From Spinactinospora alkalitolerans (GTDB lineage: Bacteria; Actinomycetota; Actinomycetes; Streptosporangiales; Streptosporangiaceae): 64,000 nucleotides of DNA. The notes under the pieces were generated by a model. It made no database searches. It was not told the DNA's origin and saw only the letters and a program-made list of their open reading frames with translations. The number at the start of each line of letters is the position of its first letter. Position 1 is the stretch's first letter. Location: contig NZ_JACCCC010000001.1 in the NCBI RefSeq assembly GCF_013408795.1, positions 3,906,001 to 3,970,000 on the forward strand, given 5' to 3'. Shown here piece after piece: positions 51,076-59,957 of the stretch. A program made the translations under genes and the position numbers.

Positions 51076-53385
51076 TCAGCAGGCGCCGTCCCCGCTGACG
51101 TAGGTGCGTAGGTGCCGGGCGGTGAGCGAGTCCCCGTGGGCGACGAGGTCGGCCGGCGTGCCGGTGAACACCACCCGGCCGCCGTCGTGGCCGGCGCCCG
51201 GGCCGAGGTCGACGATCCAGTCGGCGTGGGCCATCACGGCCTGGTGGTGCTCGATGACGACGACCGTGTCGCCGTCGTCGACGAGCCGGTCCAGCAGCGC
51301 CAGGAGCTGGTCCACATCGGCGAGGTGCAGGCCGGTGGTGGGCTCGTCCAGCACGTAGGTCGTGGCCTTCTCCGCCATGCGGATGGCCAGCTTGAGCCGC
51401 TGCCGCTCGCCCCCCGACAGGGTGGTGAGCGGCTGGCCCAGACCGAGGTAGCCCAGGCCCACGTCGACGAGCCGGTCGAGGACGGCCCGGGCCTGGCCGG
51501 AGGTGAAGAAATCGTGGGCCTCGGCCACCGACATCGCCAGGACCTCGCTGATGTTCTTGCCGCGCAGCTCGTGGGTGAGCACCTCGGGGGTGAAGCGCCT
51601 CCCCTCGCACTGCTCGCAGACGGAGGCCACCCCGGCCATCATGGCGAGGTCGGTGTAGACCAGGCCGATGCCCTTGCAGTTCGGGCAGGCTCCCTCGGAG
51701 TTCGCGCTGAACAGGGACGCCTTGACCCCGTTGGCCCTGGCGAACGCGGTCCGGACCGGGTCGAGCAGCCCGGTGTAGGTGGCCGGGTTGCTGCGGCGGG
51801 ACCCGCGGATCGCCGACTGGTCGACCACCACCACGCCGTCCCTGCCGGGGAGCGAGCCGTGGATCAGCGAACTCTTGCCCGATCCGGCGACGCCGGTGAC
51901 CACGGTCAGCACGCCGAGCGGGATGTCGACGCTCACGTCCTTGAGGTTGTGCAGGGTCGCGCCCGTGATCGACAGGTGCCCGCTGGGCCGCCGGACCTGT
52001 GGGCGCAGGCGGGCCCGGTGGCCCAGGTGGCGCCCTGTCAGGGTGCCGGAGCCGCGGAGCCCGGCCACGTCGCCGGTGAAGCACACCCGCCCGCCGGACG
52101 GGCCGGCCCCCGGCCCCAGGTCGACCACGTGGTCGGCGACCTCGATCACCTCGGGCTTGTGCTCGACGACGAGGACCGTGTTGCCCTTGTCGCGCAGCCG
52201 GAGCAGCAGGTCGTTCATCCGCTGGATGTCGTGCGGGTGCAGCCCGACCGTGGGCTCGTCGAAGACGTAGGTGACGTCGGACAGGCTGGAGCCGAGGTGG
52301 CGCACCATCTTCACCCGCTGGGCCTCGCCGCCGGACAGGGTGGCCGACTCCCGGTCCAGGCTCAGATAGCCCAGGCCGATCTCGACCAGTGAGTCCAGGG
52401 TGTCGCGCAGGGTGCCGATCAGCGGCCCCACCGACGGGTCCTCGATCTTGCGGACGAACTCGGCCAGGTCGCTGATCTGCATCCGCGCGCACTCGGCGAT
52501 GGTGCGGCCGTCGATCGTCGAGGACAGCGCGGCGGGGTTGAGCCTGCTGCCGCCGCACGCGCGGCATTCGGTGAAGGCCACGGCCCGGTCCACGAACGTC
52601 CGGATGTGCGGCTGCATCGACTCCCGGTCCTTGGCCAGGTGGATCCGCTGCACCTTCACCATGAGCCCTTCGTAGGTGATGGTGTTGGCGCCCACCTTGA
52701 CCTTGGTGGCGGGTTTGTGCAGGAAGTCCTCCCACTGGGCGGGGCTGTACTCCTTCAGCTTGACGTCGGGGTCGACGAACCCGGAATGGGCCAGGGTCTG
52801 CCAGTACCACCCGCCCACGGTGAAGCCGGGGACGGTGATCGCCCCCTCGTTGAGCGAGCGGTCGACGTCGACGAGTTGGGCGACGTCGATCCGCGACACC
52901 CGGCCCAGCCCCTCGCACTCCGGGCACATGCCCTCGGCGCTGTTGAAGCTGAAGGCCGTCGCGCCGCCGACACGGGGGGTGCCGAGCCGGCTGAAGACGA
53001 TCCGCAGCATCGTCTGGGCGTCGGTCGCCGTGCCGACCGTGGAGCGGGAGTTGGCGCCCATCCGCTCCTGGTCGACGACGATCGCCGCGCTCAGGTTGCG
53101 CAGGGCGTCGACGTCGGGCCGGCCCAGGCTCGGCATGAACGACTGGATGAAGGCCGTGTAGGTCTCGTTGATCAGGCGCTGGGACTCCGCGGCGATGGTG
53201 CCGAAGACGAGGGAGGACTTCCCGGAGCCGGAGACCCCGGTGAAGACGGTGAGCCGGCGCTTGGGGATGTCGAGCGAGACGTCGGCCAGGTTGTTCTCCC
53301 TGGCGCCGCGGACCTCGATCACGTCGTGGCCGTCCGCGGCGGTCCGCTGCCCGGCGGCCTCCGGCCGGACTGACAGGTGCTCCAT
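51076..53385 (-). CDS. Short UvrA-like ABC protein (UvrA2/DrrC class)
   Basis: 769 residues from ATG 53385 with AAGGGG upstream. Two UvrA-type ATPase modules: Walker A GVSGSGKSS and GVAGSGKSS, signatures LSGGEAQRV and LSGGERQRL, Walker B VFDEPTVGLH and VLDEPTTGLH. Zinc-finger CxxC pairs are kept (CPECEGLG, CRACGG, CPNCKG, CEQCEG). It is about 180 residues shorter than true UvrA and lacks the UvrB-binding insertion, so it is the UvrA2/DrrC class associated with DNA-damaging drug tolerance rather than core repair. Its upstream region has three palindromes. Confidence 0.92.
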   Translation of the reverse strand: MEHLSVRPEAAGQRTAADGHDVIEVRGARENNLADVSLDIPKRRLTVFTGVSGSGKSSLVFGTIAAESQRLINETYTAFIQSFMPSLGRPDVDALRNLSAAIVVDQERMGANSRSTVGTATDAQTMLRIVFSRLGTPRVGGATAFSFNSAEGMCPECEGLGRVSRIDVAQLVDVDRSLNEGAITVPGFTVGGWYWQTLAHSGFVDPDVKLKEYSPAQWEDFLHKPATKVKVGANTITYEGLMVKVQRIHLAKDRESMQPHIRTFVDRAVAFTECRACGGSRLNPAALSSTIDGRTIAECARMQISDLAEFVRKIEDPSVGPLIGTLRDTLDSLVEIGLGYLSLDRESATLSGGEAQRVKMVRHLGSSLSDVTYVFDEPTVGLHPHDIQRMNDLLLRLRDKGNTVLVVEHKPEVIEVADHVVDLGPGAGPSGGRVCFTGDVAGLRGSGTLTGRHLGHRARLRPQVRRPSGHLSITGATLHNLKDVSVDIPLGVLTVVTGVAGSGKSSLIHGSLPGRDGVVVVDQSAIRGSRRSNPATYTGLLDPVRTAFARANGVKASLFSANSEGACPNCKGIGLVYTDLAMMAGVASVCEQCEGRRFTPEVLTHELRGKNISEVLAMSVAEAHDFFTSGQARAVLDRLVDVGLGYLGLGQPLTTLSGGERQRLKLAIRMAEKATTYVLDEPTTGLHLADVDQLLALLDRLVDDGDTVVVIEHHQAVMAHADWIVDLGPGAGHDGGRVVFTGTPADLVAHGDSLTARHLRTYVSGDGAC

Positions 53386-53446
53386 CGAACCCCTTCGGGA
53401 GGTGGTGGGCCGGGGGATCCACCCTGATCCGGTGGATATCCGTTCG

Positions 53447-53466
53447 CTTCAATTGTTCCATTGAAG
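53447..53466. promoter_or_regulatory. Palindrome, possible operator of uvrA2-like gene
   Basis: CTTCAATTGTTCCATTGAAG: perfect 7-bp arms CTTCAAT/ATTGAAG with 6 bases between. 62 bases upstream of the UvrA-like start. Confidence 0.5.
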
Positions 53467-53497
53467 TGCTGATGAAGGGTTTCTCGAAGAAATCGCC

Positions 53498-53518
53498 GGT
53501 ACTGCACCGTCCAGTACC
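53498..53518. promoter_or_regulatory. Second palindrome in uvrA2/BCCT region
   Basis: GGTACTG and CAGTACC, perfect 7-bp arms separated by CACCGTC. Operator-sized; the cognate regulator is not in the neighbourhood. Confidence 0.4.
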
Positions 53519-53810
53519 CGGAAAGTCTCAAATCGCCCGTAAACGCTGTGCCCGGCGCGCACCGAGCGGGCGCGGCCGGGGCGGGACCGGTCGCCGCCGC
53601 GGGGACGGCATCGGGCGGCGCCGCCCTGCGGCCGGGCGGGGCTCTCCCGCGGCCGCGCCGCGGGGGTTTGGTGCGCCGGGATGCGGGCAGCCGGAGGTGG
53701 GCACCGGCCGGGAGCCGGGATGAGGAACGGTGCGCGTGCGGGCGGCCCCACCGGCGCGGTCGCCCGCGCCGCGCCGGGCACCGGTGAGGACACCGCGAAA
53801 GGGGACGTCG

Positions 53811-55478
53811 ATGCTGCACGCGCTCGCCCGGAAGCTGCGCCTCGATGTGCAGCCGGTGGTCTTCTTCACCTCGGCGGGCCTGCTCATCGCCTTCATCGTG
53901 TTCGGCGTCGTGTTCACCGACACCGCGAGCTATGTGCTCGAAGACGTCCTGCTCGCCGGCATCACCGACAACTTCGGCTGGCTGATGATCGGCGCGGTCG
54001 CGGCCTTCATCGTCTTCTGCCTCTACCTCGTCGTCGGCCCCCACGCCAAGGTGCGGCTCGGTCCGCCCGACAGCCGCCCCGACTACGGCTACCTGTCCTG
54101 GTTCGCCATGCTGTTCAGTGCCGGCATGGGGATCGGGCTGGTGTTCTACGGCGTCGCGGAGCCGCTGGTGCACTACGCCGAGGCGCCGCGCACCGAATCC
54201 GAGACGGCGCAGTCCGCGCAGGACGCGATGGTGCTCGTCTTCCACCACTGGGGGCTGGGCCCGTGGGCCGTCTACGCCGTCCTGGGCCTGGCGCTCGCCT
54301 ACTTCGGCTTCCGGCACGGCCTGCCGCTGACCGTCCGCTCGGCGCTGTACCCCGTCATCGGCGAACGGATCCACGGGCCCGTCGGCCACACCGTCGACAT
54401 CCTCGCGGTCCTCGGCACGCTGTTCGGCGTGGCCACTTCGCTGGGCCTGGGCGTCCTGCAGGTCAACGCCGCCCTCAGCTACGTCTTCGGCGTCTCCCAG
54501 AGCACGGTGATCCAGGTGGTGCTGGTCGTCGTGATCACCCTCATGGCCACGATCTCCGTCATGACGGGGCTCGACAAGGGCATCCGGATCCTCAGCCAGA
54601 CCAACCTCGTGCTGGCCGCACTGCTGCTCCTGTTCATCGCCGTCGTGGGCCCCACCGTGCTGCTGATGTCGGCCTACCTGGAGAACATCGGGGCCTACAT
54701 CGGCCAGGCGGTGCCCACGATGTTCTGGACCGGCACCTACACCTACGACCCCGAAGTCGACGCGTGGCTGAGCAGCTGGACGCTCTTCTACTGGGCGTGG
54801 TGGATCTCGTGGTCGCCGTTCGTGGGGATGTTCATCGCGCGGATCTCGCGCGGACGCACGATCCGGGAGTTCGTGGCGGGCGTGCTGCTCGTTCCCGCGC
54901 TCCTGTCGTTCCTGTGGTTCACCGTCCTGGGCAACACCGCCCTCCACATCGAACTGAGGGACACGGCCGACCTCCTCACTCCGACCTTCGCCGACTCCTC
55001 CTACTCCTTCGCGATGTTCGCGCTGCTGGAGCAGTTCCCGTTCTCGACCCTGACCTCGATCGTCGCGGGGCTGCTCATCGTGGTCTTCTTCGTGACGAGC
55101 TCCGACTCCGGTTCCTACGTGATCGGCATCATCAGCACGGGCGGCGATCCGCAACCGCACACGTCCAACCGGGTGTTCTGGGCGCTGCTGGAAGGGGCGA
55201 TCGCCGCGGTCCTGCTCCTCGCGGGCGGGCTGACGGCGCTGCAGGCCGGGGCGCTGACCACCGGGCTGCCGTTCACCGTGGTCCTGCTCCTGGTGATGGT
55301 CGGGCTCTGGAAGGCGTTACGCGGTGAGAGCAGAGGGAGGGGAATGCGCCGGATCGCCAGGGAACCGCTGGTGGGGTCAGGCGGCGAACGGAACGAGGAC
55401 GAATCCACCGAGGAGGAGTCCGGCGGGAACCGCCGCGGCGTCGACACCGGCACCGCGTCGGACGAGGGGAGCAGATGA
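53811..55478 (+). CDS. BCCT family betaine/choline/carnitine-type transporter
   Basis: 555 residues from ATG 53811 with AAAGGGG upstream. Twelve membrane helices. FSAGMGIGLVFYGVAEPLVH, the substrate-binding SWTLFYWAWWISWSPFVGMF and FIARISRGRTIREF are the BCCT signatures; the Trp-rich segment binds the quaternary ammonium. The C-terminal 55 residues are acidic and hydrophilic, possibly an osmosensing tail. It imports glycine betaine or similar, usually with Na+. The stop overlaps the UspA start (ATGA), so they form one operon. Confidence 0.95.
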   Translation: MLHALARKLRLDVQPVVFFTSAGLLIAFIVFGVVFTDTASYVLEDVLLAGITDNFGWLMIGAVAAFIVFCLYLVVGPHAKVRLGPPDSRPDYGYLSWFAMLFSAGMGIGLVFYGVAEPLVHYAEAPRTESETAQSAQDAMVLVFHHWGLGPWAVYAVLGLALAYFGFRHGLPLTVRSALYPVIGERIHGPVGHTVDILAVLGTLFGVATSLGLGVLQVNAALSYVFGVSQSTVIQVVLVVVITLMATISVMTGLDKGIRILSQTNLVLAALLLLFIAVVGPTVLLMSAYLENIGAYIGQAVPTMFWTGTYTYDPEVDAWLSSWTLFYWAWWISWSPFVGMFIARISRGRTIREFVAGVLLVPALLSFLWFTVLGNTALHIELRDTADLLTPTFADSSYSFAMFALLEQFPFSTLTSIVAGLLIVVFFVTSSDSGSYVIGIISTGGDPQPHTSNRVFWALLEGAIAAVLLLAGGLTALQAGALTTGLPFTVVLLLVMVGLWKALRGESRGRGMRRIAREPLVGSGGERNEDESTEEESGGNRRGVDTGTASDEGSR

Positions 55479-55927
55479 TGCGCATCGCCGTTGCCATCGA
55501 CGCCGCCAACGGCGCCGCGAGGGCCGTTCGGACCGCGCTCGAGGAGGCCCGCGCGCACGGGGAGGCGGCCATCGACGTCATCTACGTGTACCGGGCGTCG
55601 GAGCCGCTCGCGGCCTTCCCCAGCTACCCGCAGAAGGGCCGCGATCAGGTCGACCCCAAGGTCGCCGAGCAGCGGGCGACCGAGGCCCTGGAGGCGTGGC
55701 TGGACGGCCTCGACGTCGACTTCGGCGGCATCGAGGTCCGCAGGATCGTCACCGGGGCCTCCAACCCCGCCCGCGCGCTCGTGGAGCGCTCCGGCGACTA
55801 CGACCTGCTCTGCCTCGGGGCGCGGCGCACCGGCGCGTTCCGCGACCTGCGCCCGACCGTGGTGAGCGAGCAGGTGGTGCGCAACGCGCAGTGCTCCGTC
55901 CTGATCTCCCGGGGCCGCGACGCCTAG
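55475..55927 (+). CDS. Universal stress protein, UspA family
   Basis: 150 residues, one Usp domain. MRIAVAIDAANGAARAVRTA at the start, VIYVYRASEPL, and LLCLGARRTGAF with QVVRNAQCSVLIS at the end. The ATP-binding pattern G-2x-G-9x-G(S/T) is only partly kept (CLGARRTGAF), so ATP binding is uncertain. Start overlaps the BCCT stop; a Usp placed behind a transporter often modulates it, which is inference here. Confidence 0.88.
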   Translation: MMRIAVAIDAANGAARAVRTALEEARAHGEAAIDVIYVYRASEPLAAFPSYPQKGRDQVDPKVAEQRATEALEAWLDGLDVDFGGIEVRRIVTGASNPARALVERSGDYDLLCLGARRTGAFRDLRPTVVSEQVVRNAQCSVLISRGRDA

Positions 55928-55970
55928 TCTCCCGCGCCGCGGCCCGCACCTCGGGACCGCGCCCCGGCGC

Positions 55971-57158
55971 TCACACGCCGTAGAGCCAGTCGACGTGCTT
56001 GAAGTCGGCCGGGTCGCGGTCGGAGAACAGCTCGTTGCGCAGCAGCCGGGCGAGCCCGTCGACGTGCCAGATGTCGCCCCACACCCGCGCCGTCCTCTGC
56101 ACGCGGGCCGTGCGTTCGGTCCGCGCCTCCTGGTAGGCCGCGAGCGCCGCGGGCCATCTCGGGCCGTCCGCGGCCGCGGTCTTGTCGACCTGCGCCGACA
56201 GGCAGTGCGCGTCCTCGATCGCCTGGCAGGCGCCCTGCGCGAGGTACTGCAGCATCGGGTGGGCCGCGTCCCCCGTGAGCGCGAGGCGGCCGTCGATCCA
56301 GGTGGGGATCGGTTCGCGGTCGTACATCGGCCACCTGCGGGTGCGCCACAGCGACCGCAGCCCGCGGCGCACCTGCGCGCAGGCGCCGGAGAAGACCTCG
56401 TCCAGCTCTTCGGGGCCGCCCCAGTCCTGCTCGCCCCGATGGTAGGCCGGCGACTCGAAGACGGCGACGGTGTTGAACATCTCGCCGCCGCGCAACGGGT
56501 ACTGCACCAGATGGTGCCCCGGTCCGAGGTAGACGACGACCTGCTCCAGGGCCTGCCCGTCCAGCTCGTCGCCGAGCTCGGCGACGGGGAGCGCGCCGCG
56601 GTAGGCGACGTAGCCGGAGCAGACGGGCGCGTCACCGCTCAGTTTCGCCCGCAGGGACGAGTGCAGGCCGTCGGCGGCGAGGACCACGTCGGCGCCGATC
56701 CTGCGGCCGCCGACGAGAGCGACGGCCGCCTCCGGCCCGGTCTCGACGTCGTCGACGCGCGTGTCCGCCAGCAGTTCGACCCCCGCGCCGCGGCAGCCCT
56801 CGGCCAGGATGTCGAGCAGGTCGCTGCGGTGGATGACGACGTAGGGCGCGCCGTAGCGGGCCTCGAACTCCTCGCCCAGGTCGAGGTGGGTCAGCTCCCC
56901 GCCGTCGACGGCGTCCTTGAACACCAGTCGCCGGGGCCGGACGCCCTTGTCGAGCACGGCGTCGAGCATGCCCCACTCGCGGAGGACGCGGGTGGCGTTC
57001 GGCGCCATCTGCAGGCCCGCGCCGACCTCGGCGAACTCCGGCGCCCGTTCGAGCACCGTCACCTTCCGGCCCGCGCCGGCGAGGGCGTAGGCGTTCGCCA
57101 GCCCGCCGATGCCGCCACCGACGACGATGACGTCACCGCCCCTGTCGACTTCGCTCAT
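55971..57158 (-). CDS. FAD monooxygenase, probable 3-hydroxybenzoate 6-hydroxylase
   Basis: 395 residues from ATG 57158. Group A flavoprotein hydroxylase: VIVVGGGIGGLANAYALAGA (dinucleotide fold), VVLAADGLHSSLRA (DG motif) and LTGDAAHPMLQYLAQGACQA (GD motif and ribityl contact). The last motif and the length fit 3-hydroxybenzoate 6-hydroxylase and salicylate hydroxylase. Because it follows the gentisate genes on the same strand, making gentisate from 3-hydroxybenzoate is the best fit. A 185-base gap separates it from them. Confidence 0.88.
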   Translation of the reverse strand: MSEVDRGGDVIVVGGGIGGLANAYALAGAGRKVTVLERAPEFAEVGAGLQMAPNATRVLREWGMLDAVLDKGVRPRRLVFKDAVDGGELTHLDLGEEFEARYGAPYVVIHRSDLLDILAEGCRGAGVELLADTRVDDVETGPEAAVALVGGRRIGADVVLAADGLHSSLRAKLSGDAPVCSGYVAYRGALPVAELGDELDGQALEQVVVYLGPGHHLVQYPLRGGEMFNTVAVFESPAYHRGEQDWGGPEELDEVFSGACAQVRRGLRSLWRTRRWPMYDREPIPTWIDGRLALTGDAAHPMLQYLAQGACQAIEDAHCLSAQVDKTAAADGPRWPAALAAYQEARTERTARVQRTARVWGDIWHVDGLARLLRNELFSDRDPADFKHVDWLYGV

Positions 57159-57273
57159 GTCCTTCGCCTTCCGTTGCGTTGCCGTGCGCACTCGGCCCTT
57201 GCGCACCCGCCCCTCATCGAGCTCCGACCGCCGAGTCCGCGGGGCGAGGCGGAACTTCCAAGGCGCGGATCCG

Positions 57274-57320
57274 CTGTGCCGCCGGCGGCTTGCGCGCACT
57301 GCGGCAGCCGACTCCCTGTG
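57274..57320 (-). repeat. Dispersed repeat, copy C
   Basis: Reverse complement of copy A at 7017-7063 in order and sequence: on the minus strand CACAGGGAGTCGGCTGCCGC, then AGTGCGCGCA and CCGCCGGCGGCAC. Lies in the 185-base gap between maleylpyruvate isomerase and the monooxygenase. Confidence 0.6.
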
Positions 57321-57343
57321 CACACCCGATCATCGAACATCGA

Positions 57344-57931
57344 TCAGAGCCACGGGCCGAGATCCGGCGCCTCGGTGCTCCTGCCCGTCAGCCACGCGGC
57401 GAGCACGGCGGCCGCTCCCCCGGCCGCGTGCTTCCCGGCCGCTTCGGCCGCGAGCGCGGCGTTGACCTCCTCGGGCAGGTCGCCGAATCCGACGCCGGCG
57501 TCGAGGTCCACGGCGTGCACCGTCACCTCGCGGGTCCGCATCCACGGGATCTCCGCGGCCGGGACGGTCCGCCCCTGCGCGGTGACGACCCGGTGCGACC
57601 ACGCCCGCTCCGGCAGGGCGTCCAGGTCGGCGGCCAGGGCCCGGGCCGACCCGTGCACCAGGGCGCGCAGCTCGGAGGGGTGCAGCCGGGCCCCGGACTC
57701 GATCTCCGCGGCGCGCTGGTCGGCGCTCTCGTACATCCGGCGCTCCTGCCCGGTGGCCGCCCAGTGGACGAGCCGGCGCAGCGCCTCGGCGTTGTAGTGC
57801 ACGTGGGCCACCAGGTGGCGCCGGGTCCAGCCGGGCAGCGGCGTCGGCCCGTCGAGCGCGTCGTCGCCCATCCCGTCCACGGCCGCCAGGAACAGCCCGG
57901 TGCCCCGGTCCATCCAGTCCCGGACGCTCAT
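57344..57931 (-). CDS. Maleylpyruvate isomerase, mycothiol-dependent
   Basis: 195 residues, MDMPI/DinB-type. LPGWTRRHLVAHVHYNAEAL carries the first metal His, and WMRTREVTVHAVDLDAG carries the Glu and His that complete the zinc site of mycothiol-dependent maleylpyruvate isomerase. It turns maleylpyruvate into fumarylpyruvate with mycothiol, as expected in an actinomycete. Overlaps the hydrolase gene upstream (ATGA), so they are coupled. Confidence 0.93.
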   Translation of the reverse strand: MSVRDWMDRGTGLFLAAVDGMGDDALDGPTPLPGWTRRHLVAHVHYNAEALRRLVHWAATGQERRMYESADQRAAEIESGARLHPSELRALVHGSARALAADLDALPERAWSHRVVTAQGRTVPAAEIPWMRTREVTVHAVDLDAGVGFGDLPEEVNAALAAEAAGKHAAGGAAAVLAAWLTGRSTEAPDLGPWL

Positions 57932-58758
57932 GACCTGCGCGCCACGTTCTCAAGGCGGCCGATGCCCTCGATCTCGGTGACCAGGGTGGCGCCGTCGGTC
58001 AGGTAGCGGGCCGGTCTGCGGGCGTGCCCGACGCCGCCGGGGGTGCCGGTGGCGATCACGTCCCCCGGGCGCAGCGTCATGACCGTGGAGGCGTAGCGCA
58101 CCAGGGCGACCGGGTCGAAGACCAGGTCGGAGGTGCCGGCCTTCTGCACCTCCTCGCCATTCACCGAGGCGCTCAGCTCCAGGGCCGGCCGGACGCCGCC
58201 GGGCAGCTCGTCGGGGGTGACCACGACCGGGCCGAGCGGCGTGGTGGCCTCGAACGTCTTGCCCTGCAGCCACTCCTTGGTCCGGAACTGCCAGTCGCGC
58301 ATGGTCACGTCGTTCATGACGGTGAAGCCGGCGATCGCGTCGGCGGCCTGCCGCTCGTCGGCGCGCCGCACCGTGCCCCCGACCACGACGGCCAGCTCGG
58401 CCTCCCAGTCGACGGCATCGGACTCGGGGGCGAGGTCGATGTCGTCGTTCGCGCCGATCAGCGCCTCGGCGAACTTGGCGAACAGGGTCGGGTGCTCGGG
58501 CAGGTCGCGGCCCATCTCAAGGATGTGGTTGCGGTAGTTGAGCCCGACGCACAGCACCTTGCCGGGGCGGGGCACGACGGGCGCGTGGCCGGCCTGGTCC
58601 ACCGGATGCGCCGGGCCGGTCGCCGAGGCCGCCAGCGACCTCCAGTCCTCCGCCGCCAGGAGCGCGCCGACGTCGGCGAATCCGAGGTCGGTGAGGCCGT
58701 CGTCGTCGACGCGGACGGCGCGGGTCCCCCCGGAGGTGCGGATGGTGGCGAGCTTCAC
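57928..58758 (-). CDS. Fumarylpyruvate hydrolase, FAH family
   Basis: 276 residues from GTG 58758, overlapping the dioxygenase stop. FAH-domain features: VLCVGLNYRNHILEMG, DWEAELAVVVGG (metal Glu pair), MNDVTMRDWQFRTKEWLQGK and VIATGTPGGVGHAR. It splits fumarylpyruvate into fumarate and pyruvate, the last step of the gentisate route. Order with neighbours confirms the assignment. Confidence 0.93.
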   Translation of the reverse strand: MKLATIRTSGGTRAVRVDDDGLTDLGFADVGALLAAEDWRSLAASATGPAHPVDQAGHAPVVPRPGKVLCVGLNYRNHILEMGRDLPEHPTLFAKFAEALIGANDDIDLAPESDAVDWEAELAVVVGGTVRRADERQAADAIAGFTVMNDVTMRDWQFRTKEWLQGKTFEATTPLGPVVVTPDELPGGVRPALELSASVNGEEVQKAGTSDLVFDPVALVRYASTVMTLRPGDVIATGTPGGVGHARRPARYLTDGATLVTEIEGIGRLENVARRS

Positions 58759-59876
58759 TGGTCGGTTCCCTTCGGGTCGATCTGGACGCGGTCCTGATGG
58801 AGCCGCTCGAAAACGGGGGTGTCGCTGAACCGGAACAGGTCCAGGCCGTGCTCGGTGGCGACGGTCAGCGGCAGCCAGGACGGCACGGCGAACAGGTCGC
58901 CGCGCTCGACGTTCCAGGCGGCCTCGCCGACGGTCACCCGGCCTGCGCCGTCGAACACCTGGAAGACCGAGGAGCCGACCTCGCGGCGGGTCGCCGTCTC
59001 GGTGTCGGGGGCCAGCCGGTGGAACTCGGTGCGGATCGTCGGCATGACGTCGCCGCCGGTCGTGGGATTGGTGTAGCGCACGGCCGCGTGCCCGGGTTCG
59101 ACGGTGGCGGAGTATCCCTCGGCCTCCAGGGCGAGCTGCTCGGAGAGCGCGCGGTCGGTGTACTCCCAGCGGTAGGCGAGCAGCGGGGTCGCCGGCGTCG
59201 GCCGCAGCCGGGTGAGCGGGCGCAGCCCCGGGTGCGCCCAGAGCCGCTCGGAGCGGGAACGCTCGGGGGCGGCCCTGGTCTCCACCTCCTCCGGACCGAA
59301 CTCGAAGAAGGTCGAGTCGCCGTAGTGCTGGAACGGGATGTCGAGCCCGTCGATCCAGGCCATCGGCCGGTCACTGCCGTTGTGGTGGCCGTGCCAGTTC
59401 CACCCCGCCTGCGGGAGGAAGTCGCCGCGGCGCATCGCCACCGGGTCGCCGTTGACGACGGTCCACACCCCTTCGCCCTCGACCACGAACCTGAAGGCGT
59501 TCTGGGTGTGCCGGTGGACCGGGGCGTCCTCGCGGGGGTTCAGGTACTGGATCGCCGCCCACAGCGTCGGCGTCGCGAACGGCCGGCCGCCCAGCCCCGG
59601 GTTGGCCAGCGCGATGGCCCGGCGCTCGCCGCCGCGGCCGACCGGGACCAGCTCGCCGGCCTGCTCGGCCATCGGCAGCAGGTTGTTCCAGCGCCAGATG
59701 TGCGGCAGCGCGTCCGATTTGGGGTGCGCCGGCATCAGGTCGCCGATCTCGGTCCACAGCGGCACCAGCAGCTCCTTCTCGAACCCCCGGTACAGGTCCT
59801 CGAGCGCGGCCGTCCGCGTCGGCTGGTCGGGGGCGTCCGTCGCGGTGACGCGCACGGGGCTGTCGGGCACGGCCAT
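58755..59876 (-). CDS. Gentisate 1,2-dioxygenase
   Basis: 373 residues from ATG 59876 with GAAGGAG upstream. A bicupin with LWAAIQYLNPREDAPVHRHT and the iron ligands H121 and H123 in HRHTQNAFRFVVEGEG, then GDFLPQAGWNWHGHHNGS. It opens gentisate to maleylpyruvate using Fe2+ and oxygen. First gene of the gentisate operon, 81 bases from a divergent IclR regulator. Confidence 0.95.
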   Translation of the reverse strand: MAVPDSPVRVTATDAPDQPTRTAALEDLYRGFEKELLVPLWTEIGDLMPAHPKSDALPHIWRWNNLLPMAEQAGELVPVGRGGERRAIALANPGLGGRPFATPTLWAAIQYLNPREDAPVHRHTQNAFRFVVEGEGVWTVVNGDPVAMRRGDFLPQAGWNWHGHHNGSDRPMAWIDGLDIPFQHYGDSTFFEFGPEEVETRAAPERSRSERLWAHPGLRPLTRLRPTPATPLLAYRWEYTDRALSEQLALEAEGYSATVEPGHAAVRYTNPTTGGDVMPTIRTEFHRLAPDTETATRREVGSSVFQVFDGAGRVTVGEAAWNVERGDLFAVPSWLPLTVATEHGLDLFRFSDTPVFERLHQDRVQIDPKGTDQ

Positions 59877-59957
59877 GCCTGCACTCCTTCGGATCGAACC
59901 GGATCTCGAAGGACGACTCTGCCCCTTCTCCCGTCCACTGGGATAGGTTTTTCTGTT

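Larger units (their letters stand above)
53386..53810. other. 425-base intergenic region between uvrA2-like and BCCT genes
   Basis: No gene seen. The first 135 bases hold three inverted repeats (53415-53441, 53447-53466, 53498-53518) and the only AT-rich stretch, so both divergent promoters probably lie there. 53540-53800 is GC-rich with no clear signal apart from AAAGGGG before the BCCT start. Confidence 0.6.
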
